In this document: piece by piece, positions 1 to 7,496 of the stretch
How positions within the stretch are numbered: position 1 is the first letter of the stretch
How the letters are laid out: each line of letters begins with the position of its first letter
NCBI GenBank assembly: GCA_009778055.1
Contig: WRKN01000054.1
Location: 1-13,344 of the forward strand
Direction: 5' to 3'
From: Synergistaceae bacterium
GTDB taxonomy: Bacteria > Synergistota > Synergistia > Synergistales > Aminobacteriaceae
DNA length: 13,344 nt
Notes under the pieces: model-generated
Told to the model about the DNA's origin: nothing
Databases searched by the model: none
Seen by the model: only the letters and a program-made list of their open reading frames with translations
Position numbers and translations under genes: made by a program

Positions 1-1
1 G

Positions 2-676
2 GGGGCCTCCTTGGGGGCCAAATACAAGCGGCCGCCCCGCCGCGCCCCGCTCTCGCCGTACGAACTCAAGGCCGGGTCCATAATCAGCGGAGTGATGGTG
101 GGGGGCATCAACAGCGACCTGCCGGGCACTATACTTGGGCAGGTGACGGAGAACGTCTATGACACCGCGACGGGGAGACACCTTCTTATCCCCCAAGGCT
201 CAAGGATGGTGGGGACATACGATTCCCACGTCGTGTACGGGCAAAACCGGCTGCTCGTGGTCTGGAACCGCATAATTTTCCCCGACGGCACATCCCTCAA
301 CCTGGAGGGCATGACGGGCAGCGACACGCGGGGTTATGCCGGGTTCAAACAAAGAATTGACCGGCACTACAGCAGGATGATAGGCGCGGCGATCTTCGCG
401 TCGGTGTTTGTGGCGGCGGCCAAAGAGGCCACGAAAGACGAACGCGGCAGCAGCGGCGGCATGTACGGCAGGGACGAGCGCAGCACCGAGGCGGTGTTTG
501 CCGATACTCTCATGCAAAACGTAACCGACGTCGCGACGCGACTGATAGAACGAAACATGAACGTAGCGCCGACGCTGAGGATACTGCCCGGCTACCGGTT
601 CATCATAATAACCACCAAGGACGTAAACTTTGCGGAGCCTTACGTTGTCGCGGACAACAGGAGAGGACGCAGATGA
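2..676 (+). CDS. trbI: TrbI/VirB10-family type IV secretion channel protein, C-terminal part (5' end outside window)
   Basis: The reading frame is open from the window edge (position 2), so only about 224 C-terminal residues are present; the TTG at 11 is not the real start. The visible part matches the VirB10/TrbI C-terminal beta-barrel domain: a segment on the pattern L.AGSII.GVM..GINSDLPG, then VYDTATGRHLLIPQGSRMVG.YDS, then YGQNRLLVVWNRIIFPDGTSLNLEGM.G.D..GYAG. The hydrophobic stretch MIGAAIFASVFVAAA fits the antenna region that forms the outer-membrane opening in this family. VirB10-type proteins span both membranes and couple the inner-membrane ATPases to the outer-membrane pore of conjugation and type IV secretion machines. 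The stop codon overlaps the next start (ATGA at 673-676), so the two are translationally coupled. Family assignment is firm; whether the system is conjugative or an effector secretion device cannot be told from here. Confidence 0.9.
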   Translation, partial: GASLGAKYKRPPRRAPLSPYELKAGSIISGVMVGGINSDLPGTILGQVTENVYDTATGRHLLIPQGSRMVGTYDSHVVYGQNRLLVVWNRIIFPDGTSLNLEGMTGSDTRGYAGFKQRIDRHYSRMIGAAIFASVFVAAAKEATKDERGSSGGMYGRDERSTEAVFADTLMQNVTDVATRLIERNMNVAPTLRILPGYRFIIITTKDVNFAEPYVVADNRRGRR

Positions 677-864
677 TTCGCGTACGCTCCGCGTTCCTTG
701 TGATTCTGATCGCCATACTCATGGCGTTCGGCGTCGGCGTGCAGGCCGGGTATTTTGCCGCGCGAAGCGCCACCCTGGTCGAAGGTATGGAACAATGGCT
801 CGAGGGGGTCAAAACGACCGTCGAGGAGGTCAGGTCGACTGTCTCGACATCCTCCGGCCGCTGA
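673..864 (+). CDS. small one-helix membrane protein between trbI and the TraF-like peptidase
   Basis: This 63-residue protein starts at an ATG overlapping the trbI stop (ATGA). Residues about 5-27 form one strong hydrophobic helix (SAFLVILIAILMAFGVGVQA), preceded by arginines that suggest a cytoplasmic N-terminus. A short polar tail with an amphipathic stretch (EGMEQWLEGVKTTVEEV) would lie in the periplasm. I do not recognise a family. Its place between a channel component and a TraF-type peptidase, 9 bases from the latter, suggests an accessory part of the transfer apparatus. A substrate of the peptidase or a small channel-stabilising subunit are both possible, but that is inference. Confidence 0.7.
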   Translation: MIRVRSAFLVILIAILMAFGVGVQAGYFAARSATLVEGMEQWLEGVKTTVEEVRSTVSTSSGR

Positions 865-873
865 CGCGCGGGA

Positions 874-1377
874 ATGAAATTCGACCCTCGGGCGGCGCGG
901 AACGTTGCGCTCCTGCTCTTTGTGCCGGGGTCTGTCTTTGCGCTGTTCTTCGCGTTGAACCTCAGGATAAACCTGAGCGCGTCGCACGTCGGCGTGGGAA
1001 TATGGAGGGCTTTTCCCGCCGCGTCCATTGACGTGGGCGACGTGGTGGCTTACGACAAGGACGAGTTTTACGCCGCGTACCCGCATGTGCGCGAAGACAG
1101 GATGAAATTACCGTCTCCCGTCCTGATTAAACGCGTGGCGGCAATGCCTGGGGCGCTAATTGAGCTTTCCGGCGACTTTGTTATAATAAATGGCGCTTAT
1201 TGGGCGGAGGCGCGTATTTTGGACGACTCGTGGCGTAAAGTCGAGTATCCGCTGATGGTGCCCGAGGGAACGGTATGGCTGATGGCGGATGTCAGAGGCG
1301 CTTACGATTCCAGATATCACGGGCCGGTGCCGCTGCGCCTGACGCGTAAGAAATTGAAACCGATTTTAGTTTTTTGA
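874..1377 (+). CDS. traF: TraF-like S26-family signal peptidase
   Basis: The protein has 167 residues with an N-terminal membrane helix (about residues 10-30). The three S26 landmarks are present. The Ser box is SASHVGVGIW, with S37 the probable nucleophile. The Lys box is LIKRVAAMPG, with K86 the probable general base. The terminal box is VWLMADVRGAYDSRYHGPV, corresponding to the GDN..SxDSR.fGPV box of signal peptidase I. In RP4-type conjugation, TraF cuts and cyclises the TrbC prepilin at the outer face of the inner membrane; that role fits a trbI neighbour but no prepilin is visible here. The Ser box is a loose match to the usual S.P.G.Y form. The stop at 1375-1377 runs into the ribosome binding site of the next gene. 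An ordinary accessory signal peptidase is the alternative. Confidence 0.82.
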   Translation: MKFDPRAARNVALLLFVPGSVFALFFALNLRINLSASHVGVGIWRAFPAASIDVGDVVAYDKDEFYAAYPHVREDRMKLPSPVLIKRVAAMPGALIELSGDFVIINGAYWAEARILDDSWRKVEYPLMVPEGTVWLMADVRGAYDSRYHGPVPLRLTRKKLKPILVF

Positions 1378-1394
1378 AGGAGGTAGAGTTTAAC

Positions 1395-1712
1395 TTGGAC
1401 ATTGACGTAACCCAAGAGGACAACTGCTATACAATAAAGCTCGGCGGTTTCTTCGACACCGATTCGTCTCCCGCGCTTCAGCAGAAGGTCGAGGACATTA
1501 TGTCCGAAACATATGAAAAAAAGGATGAATTCAGCGTCGTGTTCGACCTGAACGCCGTTGAGTTTGTGAGCAGCGCGGGGCTGCGCGTTCTGCTCATGGC
1601 AAAAAAAATGACGGACAGGCAAAAAGGCAAAATGTCTGTTGTGACCGACCGGCAGCCCATCCGCGAGGTATTCAACATGACCGGTTTTTCAAAAATACTT
1701 AACCTGCAGTGA
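1395..1712 (+). CDS. STAS-domain anti-sigma-factor antagonist (SpoIIAA/RsbV type)
   Basis: The protein has 105 residues from the TTG at 1395, chosen because AAGGAGG at 1377-1383 stands 11 bases upstream. An in-frame TTG at 1374 would put the ribosome binding site inside the gene. The whole chain is one STAS domain. An N-terminal strand (YTIKLGGFFDTDSSPALQQKV) is followed by the phosphorylation-site loop VVFDLNAVEFVSSAGLRVLL, where S59 or S60 is the expected phosphoacceptor, and by the C-terminal helix ending TGFSKIL. Proteins of this family bind an anti-sigma kinase when unphosphorylated and so free a sigma factor or another target. A PP2C phosphatase able to dephosphorylate it is encoded 10 bases downstream. 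No kinase partner is in the window. Confidence 0.9.
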   Translation: MDIDVTQEDNCYTIKLGGFFDTDSSPALQQKVEDIMSETYEKKDEFSVVFDLNAVEFVSSAGLRVLLMAKKMTDRQKGKMSVVTDRQPIREVFNMTGFSKILNLQ

Positions 1713-1722
1713 GCAGAGCGGA

Positions 1723-3828
1723 GTGGATGTCCTGAAACCGGATGGCATGGCTTCGCAGAAAATCATTGCGGGAGGCGCGGCTGTTTTAGCCGTGCTTTTG
1801 TTATATGCCGCCTCGCCTATGGGACTTGAGAGGCTTGAGTTTATGTTTTACGACAGGATGATTGCCCGGCAGACCGCCTGGCAAGCATCGAGTACTCCGG
1901 TGATAGTGGCCATAGACGATTATTCGCTCAGGGCCGTGGGGCAATGGCCCTGGCCCCGTTATCTTTGGGCGGACATTATAAACGAGCTGAGACGGGGAGG
2001 AGCGGCCGTTATTGTTTTAGACACGCTGATCTCCGAGCGCGACAGTTCATCTCCGCGGCTTATAACCAACTACATGAAGCTGCACAAGGACATTGACGTG
2101 AAATTTGAGGGGCTTCCAAGAGAGCTGTGGGATTACGACGCGCTGCTTGCCGCCGCTGTCAGGGACGCGCCGGTGGTTCTCGCGGCCTTCGCGGATAACG
2201 AGTCGGACGCCTACGTTCCCGAATCGGCGAAGGTGAGGGTGGCCGAGCGCGTGTCCAGTGACCCTCATTTCGCCAGAAAACTTTACAACACGGAAAGCGC
2301 GGTGTTTCCGCTCCCTATGCTGCGCATAACCGCTCCCCTGGGAGTGATGAATGTGGAACGCGACATGGACGGTATATTGAGAAAAATCCCGCTCGTAACC
2401 GCGGTGAGCGGAAAAATTTATCCCACGCTTTCCCTGCGCGCGCTGATGTCCATGCTGGGCACGGAAGAGCTGACGCTGGGCGTGGGGCCTCGCGGACTCG
2501 AATACGTGCAGGTGAAGTCTTACACCATACCGACAGAGCCCGACGGCATGATGCGCATTCCCTTCATAGGCCCGAAACGGACTTACGAATACGTCAGCGC
2601 CGTGAACGTGCTGCGGGGAAATGTCCCGTCGGGTTTTCTGACGGGACGCGTCGTTTTCATAGGCTCATCGGCGCCCGCCCTCTTAAATCTTCATTCCACT
2701 CCTCTGGATACCGACTATCCCGCTATAGAAGCGCACGCCACCGCTTTCGACGCTATGCTGAGGGGAAACTCCATCACCAGACCCGTCAACGCCTCGCTCA
2801 TACAGGCCGCGGCGATCATTGCAATCGGCGTAATCTCCACGTTAATGTTCGGCTTCGTCCGTCCTGTTGTTTACCTGCCCGCGGGCGTGGCTCTCATAGC
2901 GGCGGCCATAATCGCGTCCCGCGCGCTTTTCGCGACGGGTACGTATATCTCGCCGGTTTACATGGTCACTGCCGTGATCGTGCTGGCTATAGTTATCCTG
3001 CTTGTGCGTTCCAAAGAGGAGGAAGCGCAGATATTGCGCATGACGGTCAGCCTTGCTGAAGAAAAGGCGAGGCAGGCGAAAGAGCAGGCCGAACTCGATA
3101 CCGCGCGCCGGATACAGGAAAATTCGCTGCCCCACAACTTCCCTCCGTTTGAAAATTTCAGCAGCATAGAGGCATACGCGAGCATGACGCCGGCGATGAA
3201 CGTTGGAGGTGATTTTTACGACTGCTTCCCCGTCGGTCCGGGGCGTCTTGCGGTAGTTATGGGGGACGTGTCGGGCAAGGGAATCCCGGCGGCGATGTTT
3301 ATGATGGCGGCAAAGACGGTGATAAAAAATCAGGCCCTCCTGGGCGGCTCCCCGCACGGTATACTGACAGCGGCAAACGAGCTGCTCTGCCAGGATAACG
3401 ACGCGGGTATGTTCGTAACGGCTTTTATCGGCATATATGACAGCGGTAAGAAGGTTCTGGAGTACGCCAACGCCGGGCATAACCCGCCGCTGTTGATGAG
3501 GGACGGCGTTTTTTTGCCCGTCAAAGAAAGTATCGCGCTTGGCGCGGTTGAAGACATAGAGTACGAGACCGAAACCATCCCCCTGGGGGAAGGGGACACG
3601 GTGGTTTTCTACACCGACGGGGTGACCGAGATGATGAACAAGCGGCGCGAACTTTTCGGAGAGGGCAGGCTTGTAAAACTGCTCCGTGAAATTTCGGAAA
3701 GAGTTGAAAGCGGTGGGGTAGGGGCGCGCAGCGTGGTCGAGGAGATATCCAAAGAGGTCCTGATATTTGCCGGCGACGCGGCCCCGTCCGACGACGTGAC
3801 GATACTGGCGCTGCGGCGGCTGCGGTGA
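1723..3828 (+). CDS. CHASE2 membrane sensor with C-terminal SpoIIE-type PP2C serine phosphatase
   Basis: The protein has 701 residues from a GTG start (an ATG at 1747 is the alternative; neither has a strong ribosome binding site). Order of parts: a membrane helix at about 13-30; an extracytoplasmic CHASE2 domain at about 35-350 (VIVAIDDYSL..VGQWPWPR, GGAAVIVLD, VFIGSSAPAL, IEAHATAFDAML); three membrane helices at about 355-430; a linker rich in Glu, Lys and Ala that is probably coiled coil (430-462); and a PP2C/SpoIIE phosphatase domain (about 465-700). The metal-binding aspartates are all present: GGDFYD (D497), GDVSGKG (D515), FYTDGVTE (D632) and SDDVTIL (D690, D691). The enzyme should be active in the cytoplasm and answer a signal sensed outside the inner membrane. 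Its obvious substrate is the phosphorylated STAS protein encoded just upstream. Confidence 0.93.
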   Translation: MDVLKPDGMASQKIIAGGAAVLAVLLLYAASPMGLERLEFMFYDRMIARQTAWQASSTPVIVAIDDYSLRAVGQWPWPRYLWADIINELRRGGAAVIVLDTLISERDSSSPRLITNYMKLHKDIDVKFEGLPRELWDYDALLAAAVRDAPVVLAAFADNESDAYVPESAKVRVAERVSSDPHFARKLYNTESAVFPLPMLRITAPLGVMNVERDMDGILRKIPLVTAVSGKIYPTLSLRALMSMLGTEELTLGVGPRGLEYVQVKSYTIPTEPDGMMRIPFIGPKRTYEYVSAVNVLRGNVPSGFLTGRVVFIGSSAPALLNLHSTPLDTDYPAIEAHATAFDAMLRGNSITRPVNASLIQAAAIIAIGVISTLMFGFVRPVVYLPAGVALIAAAIIASRALFATGTYISPVYMVTAVIVLAIVILLVRSKEEEAQILRMTVSLAEEKARQAKEQAELDTARRIQENSLPHNFPPFENFSSIEAYASMTPAMNVGGDFYDCFPVGPGRLAVVMGDVSGKGIPAAMFMMAAKTVIKNQALLGGSPHGILTAANELLCQDNDAGMFVTAFIGIYDSGKKVLEYANAGHNPPLLMRDGVFLPVKESIALGAVEDIEYETETIPLGEGDTVVFYTDGVTEMMNKRRELFGEGRLVKLLREISERVESGGVGARSVVEEISKEVLIFAGDAAPSDDVTILALRRLR

Positions 3829-3839
3829 CAACAATAAAT

Positions 3840-3859
3840 GGGCGGATTGCAATCCGCCC
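3840..3859. terminator. perfect 20-base palindrome between convergent genes
   Basis: GGGCGGATTGCAATCCGCCC reads the same on both strands and lies in the 39-base gap between the stop of the phosphatase gene (3828) and the stop of the convergent RNase J gene (3868). As RNA it would fold into a G+C-rich hairpin in either direction, so a bidirectional terminator role is plausible. There is no good U-tract on either side, however. From memory, very similar palindromes followed by CCTACG are dispersed in many bacterial genomes, so it may be a repetitive extragenic element rather than a dedicated terminator. Confidence 0.55.
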
Positions 3860-3867
3860 CTACGACC

Positions 3868-5628
3868 TTAAAAGAATTTTTCCAGCCAGTTTTTGGAGTC
3901 CCGTTCGTCTCCCGCCACGGAGATGAGCGGCATGATGACCGGATAGGAGGCGTTGCGGCGGCGCACTACCTCGCCGACGCGGATTTTTACGGCTCTGCCC
4001 AGAGCCTCCGCGTCAAGTTTGCCGGTTTTGTGTTTTTTCGTGAACTCGTTCAGCGCTTTCTCCGAAGCCGCGCGTATTTCGTCCAGAACGTCGTGTCTCT
4101 CGTCCTGCGCGAAAAATCCCCGGCTGCCGACGGACGCGGGAGCCAAAAGCGCCCCGTCGCGGGTTATGGCCAGAGAGACCACGATGATTCCGTCATCCGC
4201 GAGATCCCGCCGCTCTTTCATGACGCGGCTTTTGAGTTCCCCCACGGCGTTTCCGTCAATGACAACGGCCCCCGAGTGAACGCGGTCTCTGGTGTGCGGG
4301 CGTCCCGCTTTCTGGAAAGTCAGAACCTCCCCGTTGGTCATGATGAAAATGTTCTTGCCCGGTATGCCGACGTCCTGCGCCAGCCGGGAGTGGTGCGCCA
4401 GGTGGCGGTACTCTCCGTGCACCGGCGCGAAATACTGCGGGCGCGTCAGGTTCAGCATAATTTTGAGTTCTTCCGACGAGGCGTGCCCCGACACGTGCGT
4501 CAGCTTGTCGGACTCGTACACCACCTCGCAGCCCACGGAAAACAGGCGGTTTATGGTTTTGTAAACCAGCTTCTCGTTGCCGGGGATGGCGGTGGCCAGA
4601 AGAAAGACCGCGTCCCTTTCCCCCAGCGTGATTTGCTTGTGCTCGCTGCGGCTCATCATCACAAGGCCGGAAAACGGCTCTCCCTGGCTGCCCGTGGTCA
4701 TAACGACCAGTTGATTTTCGGGATATTTTCCGATGTTCTCCACCGGTACGGTCATCTTTTCATCCAGCCTCAGATATCCCAGGCTTTTGGCCAGCTCCAC
4801 GTTGCGGATCATGCTTCGCCCGAGGAATGCTATTTTCCTGTTGAAACGCGCCGCCCCGTCTATGACCTGCTGTATGCGGTGAACGTTGCTGGCGAAGGAG
4901 GATATTATCAGCCGCTTGTTTCTGTAGTTCCTGTAGAGGTAGTCCAGCGTGCCGCCTATCAGGCGTTCGGACGGGGTGAAGCCCTTGCGTTCCGCGTTGG
5001 TCGAGTCCGACAGCAGCAGCAGCACGCCTTTGTCCCCTTCTTCGGCGAAAGCCCCGTAGTCGGTGACTCTCCCGTCAATTGGCGTGGAGTCCAGCTTGAA
5101 GTCCCCCGTGTGCACGACCCGGCCAAGCGGCGTCTCAATGGATAGCGCGACGCCGTCCGGTATGGAGTGGCTGACCGCTATGAAACGGATTTTGAAGGGG
5201 CCTATCTCGATTACGTCTCCGGCCTTGACCTCGTTCATGCGCGGGTGCAGTTGGGGCATTTCCTCCAGTTTGTTCCCCACAAGCCCCAGTGTCAGGCGCG
5301 TACCGTAAATCGGAACGTCGAGGCGCTGCAGCACAAAAGGAAGCCCGCCGGTGTGGTCTTCGTGTCCGTGGGTCAGGACGATCCCCAGCACCTTCTCCCT
5401 GTTTGCCTCCAGATAGGAGATATCCGGGACGATGAAGTCGATACCCGGCAGCTCCTGATCCGGGAACATCAGCCCGCTGTCTATTACAATAATGTCGCCG
5501 CCGTATTCGAGGACGTACATATTCTTTCCGATTTCCCCGACTCCTCCCAGGGGAATGAATTTCAATTGTAAGTTCCGGGGTTTCTTTTCAGCGGGGGCGC
5601 TCCGTTTCCGGCGCGATTTGTTATTCAT
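3868..5628 (-). CDS. rnj: ribonuclease J
   Basis: The protein has 586 residues. The start is the ATG at 5628, which has GGAGG 12 bases upstream; a longer frame to 5664 has no ribosome binding site. The N-terminal metallo-beta-lactamase fold carries the metal site THGHEDHTGG (H87, H89, D91, H92), preceded by FIPLGGVGEIGKN and IDSGLMFP and followed by HTGDFKLD. The beta-CASP motifs are present (SDSTNAERKG, then SSFASNVHRIQQ, then TGSQGEP, then SGHAS, and the PVHGEYRHL substrate-binding motif), followed by the C-terminal domain typical of RNase J. The enzyme is a 5'-to-3' exonuclease and endonuclease central to mRNA decay and rRNA maturation. A basic N-terminal extension (MNNKSRRKRS) may contact RNA. 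It lies 61 bases downstream of trpD and may have its own promoter. Confidence 0.96.
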   Translation of the reverse strand: MNNKSRRKRSAPAEKKPRNLQLKFIPLGGVGEIGKNMYVLEYGGDIIVIDSGLMFPDQELPGIDFIVPDISYLEANREKVLGIVLTHGHEDHTGGLPFVLQRLDVPIYGTRLTLGLVGNKLEEMPQLHPRMNEVKAGDVIEIGPFKIRFIAVSHSIPDGVALSIETPLGRVVHTGDFKLDSTPIDGRVTDYGAFAEEGDKGVLLLLSDSTNAERKGFTPSERLIGGTLDYLYRNYRNKRLIISSFASNVHRIQQVIDGAARFNRKIAFLGRSMIRNVELAKSLGYLRLDEKMTVPVENIGKYPENQLVVMTTGSQGEPFSGLVMMSRSEHKQITLGERDAVFLLATAIPGNEKLVYKTINRLFSVGCEVVYESDKLTHVSGHASSEELKIMLNLTRPQYFAPVHGEYRHLAHHSRLAQDVGIPGKNIFIMTNGEVLTFQKAGRPHTRDRVHSGAVVIDGNAVGELKSRVMKERRDLADDGIIVVSLAITRDGALLAPASVGSRGFFAQDERHDVLDEIRAASEKALNEFTKKHKTGKLDAEALGRAVKIRVGEVVRRRNASYPVIMPLISVAGDERDSKNWLEKFF

Positions 5629-5663
5629 ATGCCAATCATTCCTCCAAGCCTGATGTATATCCA

Positions 5664-5669
5664 ATTATA
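5664..5669 (-). promoter_or_regulatory. possible -10 element for rnj
   Basis: TATAAT is read on the - strand in the short trpD-rnj gap, about 36 bases before the rnj start codon. The -35 region is poor (TGAAGG at the 17-base position), so the promoter is tentative. Read-through from trpGD is the alternative way of expressing rnj. Confidence 0.35.
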
Positions 5670-5689
5670 CGCGATACGGCAAGGGGCCT

Positions 5690-6706
5690 TCATGCCGCCG
5701 CTTCGTTAGTGGCGCGGACAAAAGATTCCAGCTTATTCATGGCCTTGCCGCTGTCGATCAGTTCCTGCGCCAGCCGTACGCATTCGCGCATTGTAATGTC
5801 GTTTTTCCCCATGTAAAGGCAGCAGGCCGAATTGAGAACCACAATATCCCGCATGGGGCCTTTTTCACCCGAAAGGATACGCCGCGCGATTTCAGCGTTT
5901 TCTTTCGGCCCGCCGCCTATAAGGTCCGCTATTTTGCAGCGGGGTAACCCGAACTGCTCGGGGGTGACAAAATAGCTGTTAAGCCTGCCGTCCGCCACTT
6001 CACAGATGGTGGATGTGCCCGTCAGCGTGATTTCATCAAGCCCGTCATGGCCGTGCACCACCATCGCGCGTTTTACGCCGAGGTTGCGGAGGACGTTGGC
6101 AAGCGGTTCGACAAGGTTTTCATCATAAACGCCGAGAAGCTGCATAGTAGCCCCCGCCGGATTTGCCAGCGGCCCAAGGATGTTAAATATCGTGCGCACT
6201 CCCAGCTCGCGCCGGACAGGCGCCACATGCTTCATAGCCGAGTGGTAAAGCTGCGCCATCATAAAGCACATGCCCGTTTCGGCCAAGACCCGCTCGCTCT
6301 GTTCCGCTGTCAGCAGGAAATTCGCCCCCAGCGCCTCCAGCACGTCGGCGCTTCCGCATTTGCTCGACACGCTGCGGTTGCCGTGCTTGGCGACCGGTAC
6401 GCCGCCTGAGGCGACCACGAGCGCGGAAACGGTGGAAATATTGAAGGTGTACAGCCCGTCGCCGCCCGTGCCCACAATGTCGAGCACGTCGGTTTTTGGA
6501 CGCAGCTTTACGCATTTTTCCCGCATGACCTCGGCGCAGGCCGTAATCTCCTCAATGGTCTCGCCCTTCAGCCGCATGGCGGCAAGAAACGCGCCAATCT
6601 GCGCGCCGGTTGCGCAGCCTTCCATCATTTGAAGCATTACGTTTCTGGTCATGTCAAGGGTCAGGTCCCGCCCGGCCAATATGTCGTAAATTGCCTTCTC
6701 AATCAT
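5690..6706 (-). CDS. trpD: anthranilate phosphoribosyltransferase
   Basis: The protein has 338 residues, the usual length for TrpD. The ATG at 6706 is chosen because GGAGGAG lies 6 bases upstream; the frame stays open further upstream only into trpG. It transfers the phosphoribosyl group of PRPP to anthranilate, the second step of tryptophan synthesis. Diagnostic motifs: the PRPP/metal loop DIVGTGGDGLYTFNIST (residues about 76-92), KHGNRSVSSKCGSADVLEALG (107-127), and FNILGPLANPAGA in the middle. The first 8 bases of the gene overlap the end of trpG (6699-6706), so translation is coupled. The glutamine amidotransferase is a separate polypeptide rather than fused, unlike the TrpGD fusion of enterobacteria. 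Confidence 0.96.
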   Translation of the reverse strand: MIEKAIYDILAGRDLTLDMTRNVMLQMMEGCATGAQIGAFLAAMRLKGETIEEITACAEVMREKCVKLRPKTDVLDIVGTGGDGLYTFNISTVSALVVASGGVPVAKHGNRSVSSKCGSADVLEALGANFLLTAEQSERVLAETGMCFMMAQLYHSAMKHVAPVRRELGVRTIFNILGPLANPAGATMQLLGVYDENLVEPLANVLRNLGVKRAMVVHGHDGLDEITLTGTSTICEVADGRLNSYFVTPEQFGLPRCKIADLIGGGPKENAEIARRILSGEKGPMRDIVVLNSACCLYMGKNDITMRECVRLAQELIDSGKAMNKLESFVRATNEAAA

Positions 6707-7283
6707 TTCCGGCTCCTCCAATCCGCAGGAAGTTCTCGATGATTCTTCCGCCATTCGGCGTCAGTATTGATTCCGGGTGGAATTGTAAGCCGAAAACGTC
6801 ATAATCGCGGTGCTTGACGCCCATGACCTCGCCGTCGCCGGTCTCGGCTATGACCAGCAGCTCGTCAGGCAGCGTATTCCTGTCCGCGGCCAGCGAATGA
6901 TACCGCCCGGCCTCCAGAAGCGGCGGCAGGCCCCGGAAAACAGGGTTGCCGTTAGCGATATGCACCATGCTTTTTTTCCCGTGCACCAAAATTTTCGCGT
7001 AACCGATCTCCGCGCCGTACGCTTCGCAGATTGCCTGGTGCCCGAGGCATATGCCCAATATGGGGATTATACCCGCGAAGCCGCGTACAACGTCCTCGCA
7101 GACACCCGCGTCCCCCGGTCTGCCGGGGCCGGGGGAAATGACGATATGGGAGGGCCGGGATGCCTCGATCTCGGCGACGCTGATCTGGTTGTTGTACGCC
7201 ACTTTGATGTCGGGGTTTACCACGCCCGCTATTTGATACAGGTTATAAGTAAAGCTGTCGTAGTTGTCAATTATAAGCACCAT
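6699..7283 (-). CDS. trpG: anthranilate synthase glutamine amidotransferase component (TrpG/PabA)
   Basis: The protein has 194 residues. The ATG at 7283 is used because GGGAGG (7291-7296 on the + strand) is 7 bases upstream; the ATG at 7289 sits only one base from it. It is a class I glutamine amidotransferase, with DNYDSFTYNL at the N-terminus, oxyanion-loop SPGPGRPGDAG, nucleophile elbow GICLGHQ (C79) and the His-Glu pair QFHPESI (H169, E171). It supplies ammonia from glutamine to the TrpE subunit, and in many bacteria also to PabB. No trpE lies next to it; the immediate trpD partner favours a tryptophan role, but dual TrpG/PabA use is possible. A candidate attenuator lies upstream. Confidence 0.94.
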   Translation of the reverse strand: MVLIIDNYDSFTYNLYQIAGVVNPDIKVAYNNQISVAEIEASRPSHIVISPGPGRPGDAGVCEDVVRGFAGIIPILGICLGHQAICEAYGAEIGYAKILVHGKKSMVHIANGNPVFRGLPPLLEAGRYHSLAADRNTLPDELLVIAETGDGEVMGVKHRDYDVFGLQFHPESILTPNGGRIIENFLRIGGAGND

Positions 7284-7355
7284 CGCCATACCTCCCGGCT
7301 GCTTTCGCGGGCCGGCATGACCGCCCCGTCATTCATTCCCGCTTTTTTCCGCAAC

Positions 7356-7390
7356 AAAAAATCTTTGGCAAAATATAACTTTCGCCAAAG
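7356..7390 (-). terminator. intrinsic terminator in the trpG leader (candidate attenuator)
   Basis: On the - strand, CTTTGGCGAAA (7390-7380) pairs over 11 bp, including one G-U, with TTTTGCCAAAG (7373-7363) around a 6-base loop. It is followed directly by A and a run of six U (7361-7356). This is a textbook intrinsic terminator. It lies about 70 bases before the trpG start codon and downstream of a good -10 element, so it would end transcripts before trpG unless relieved. Confidence 0.75.
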
Positions 7391-7496
7391 ACAAATAAAA
7401 ACCCAAGACGCAGACAGCGCCTTCAATAATTCAGTTAAACGGAGTTTTTTCCTCATCTTCCGCATTATTTATCATTTTTATTCGCCCGTCCGCGAA

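Noticed and set aside
3838..5145. Long open frame on the + strand opposite the RNase J gene
   Set aside because: It has no ribosome binding site and no recognisable domain, and it is the antisense of a well-supported G+C-rich gene whose codon bias keeps the opposite frame open.
5626..5639. Minimal frame ATG ATT GGC ATA TGA overlapping the rnj start codon
   Set aside because: The GGAGG is only one base from that ATG, too close to start translation there, so it is better read as the ribosome binding site for the rnj ATG at 5628.
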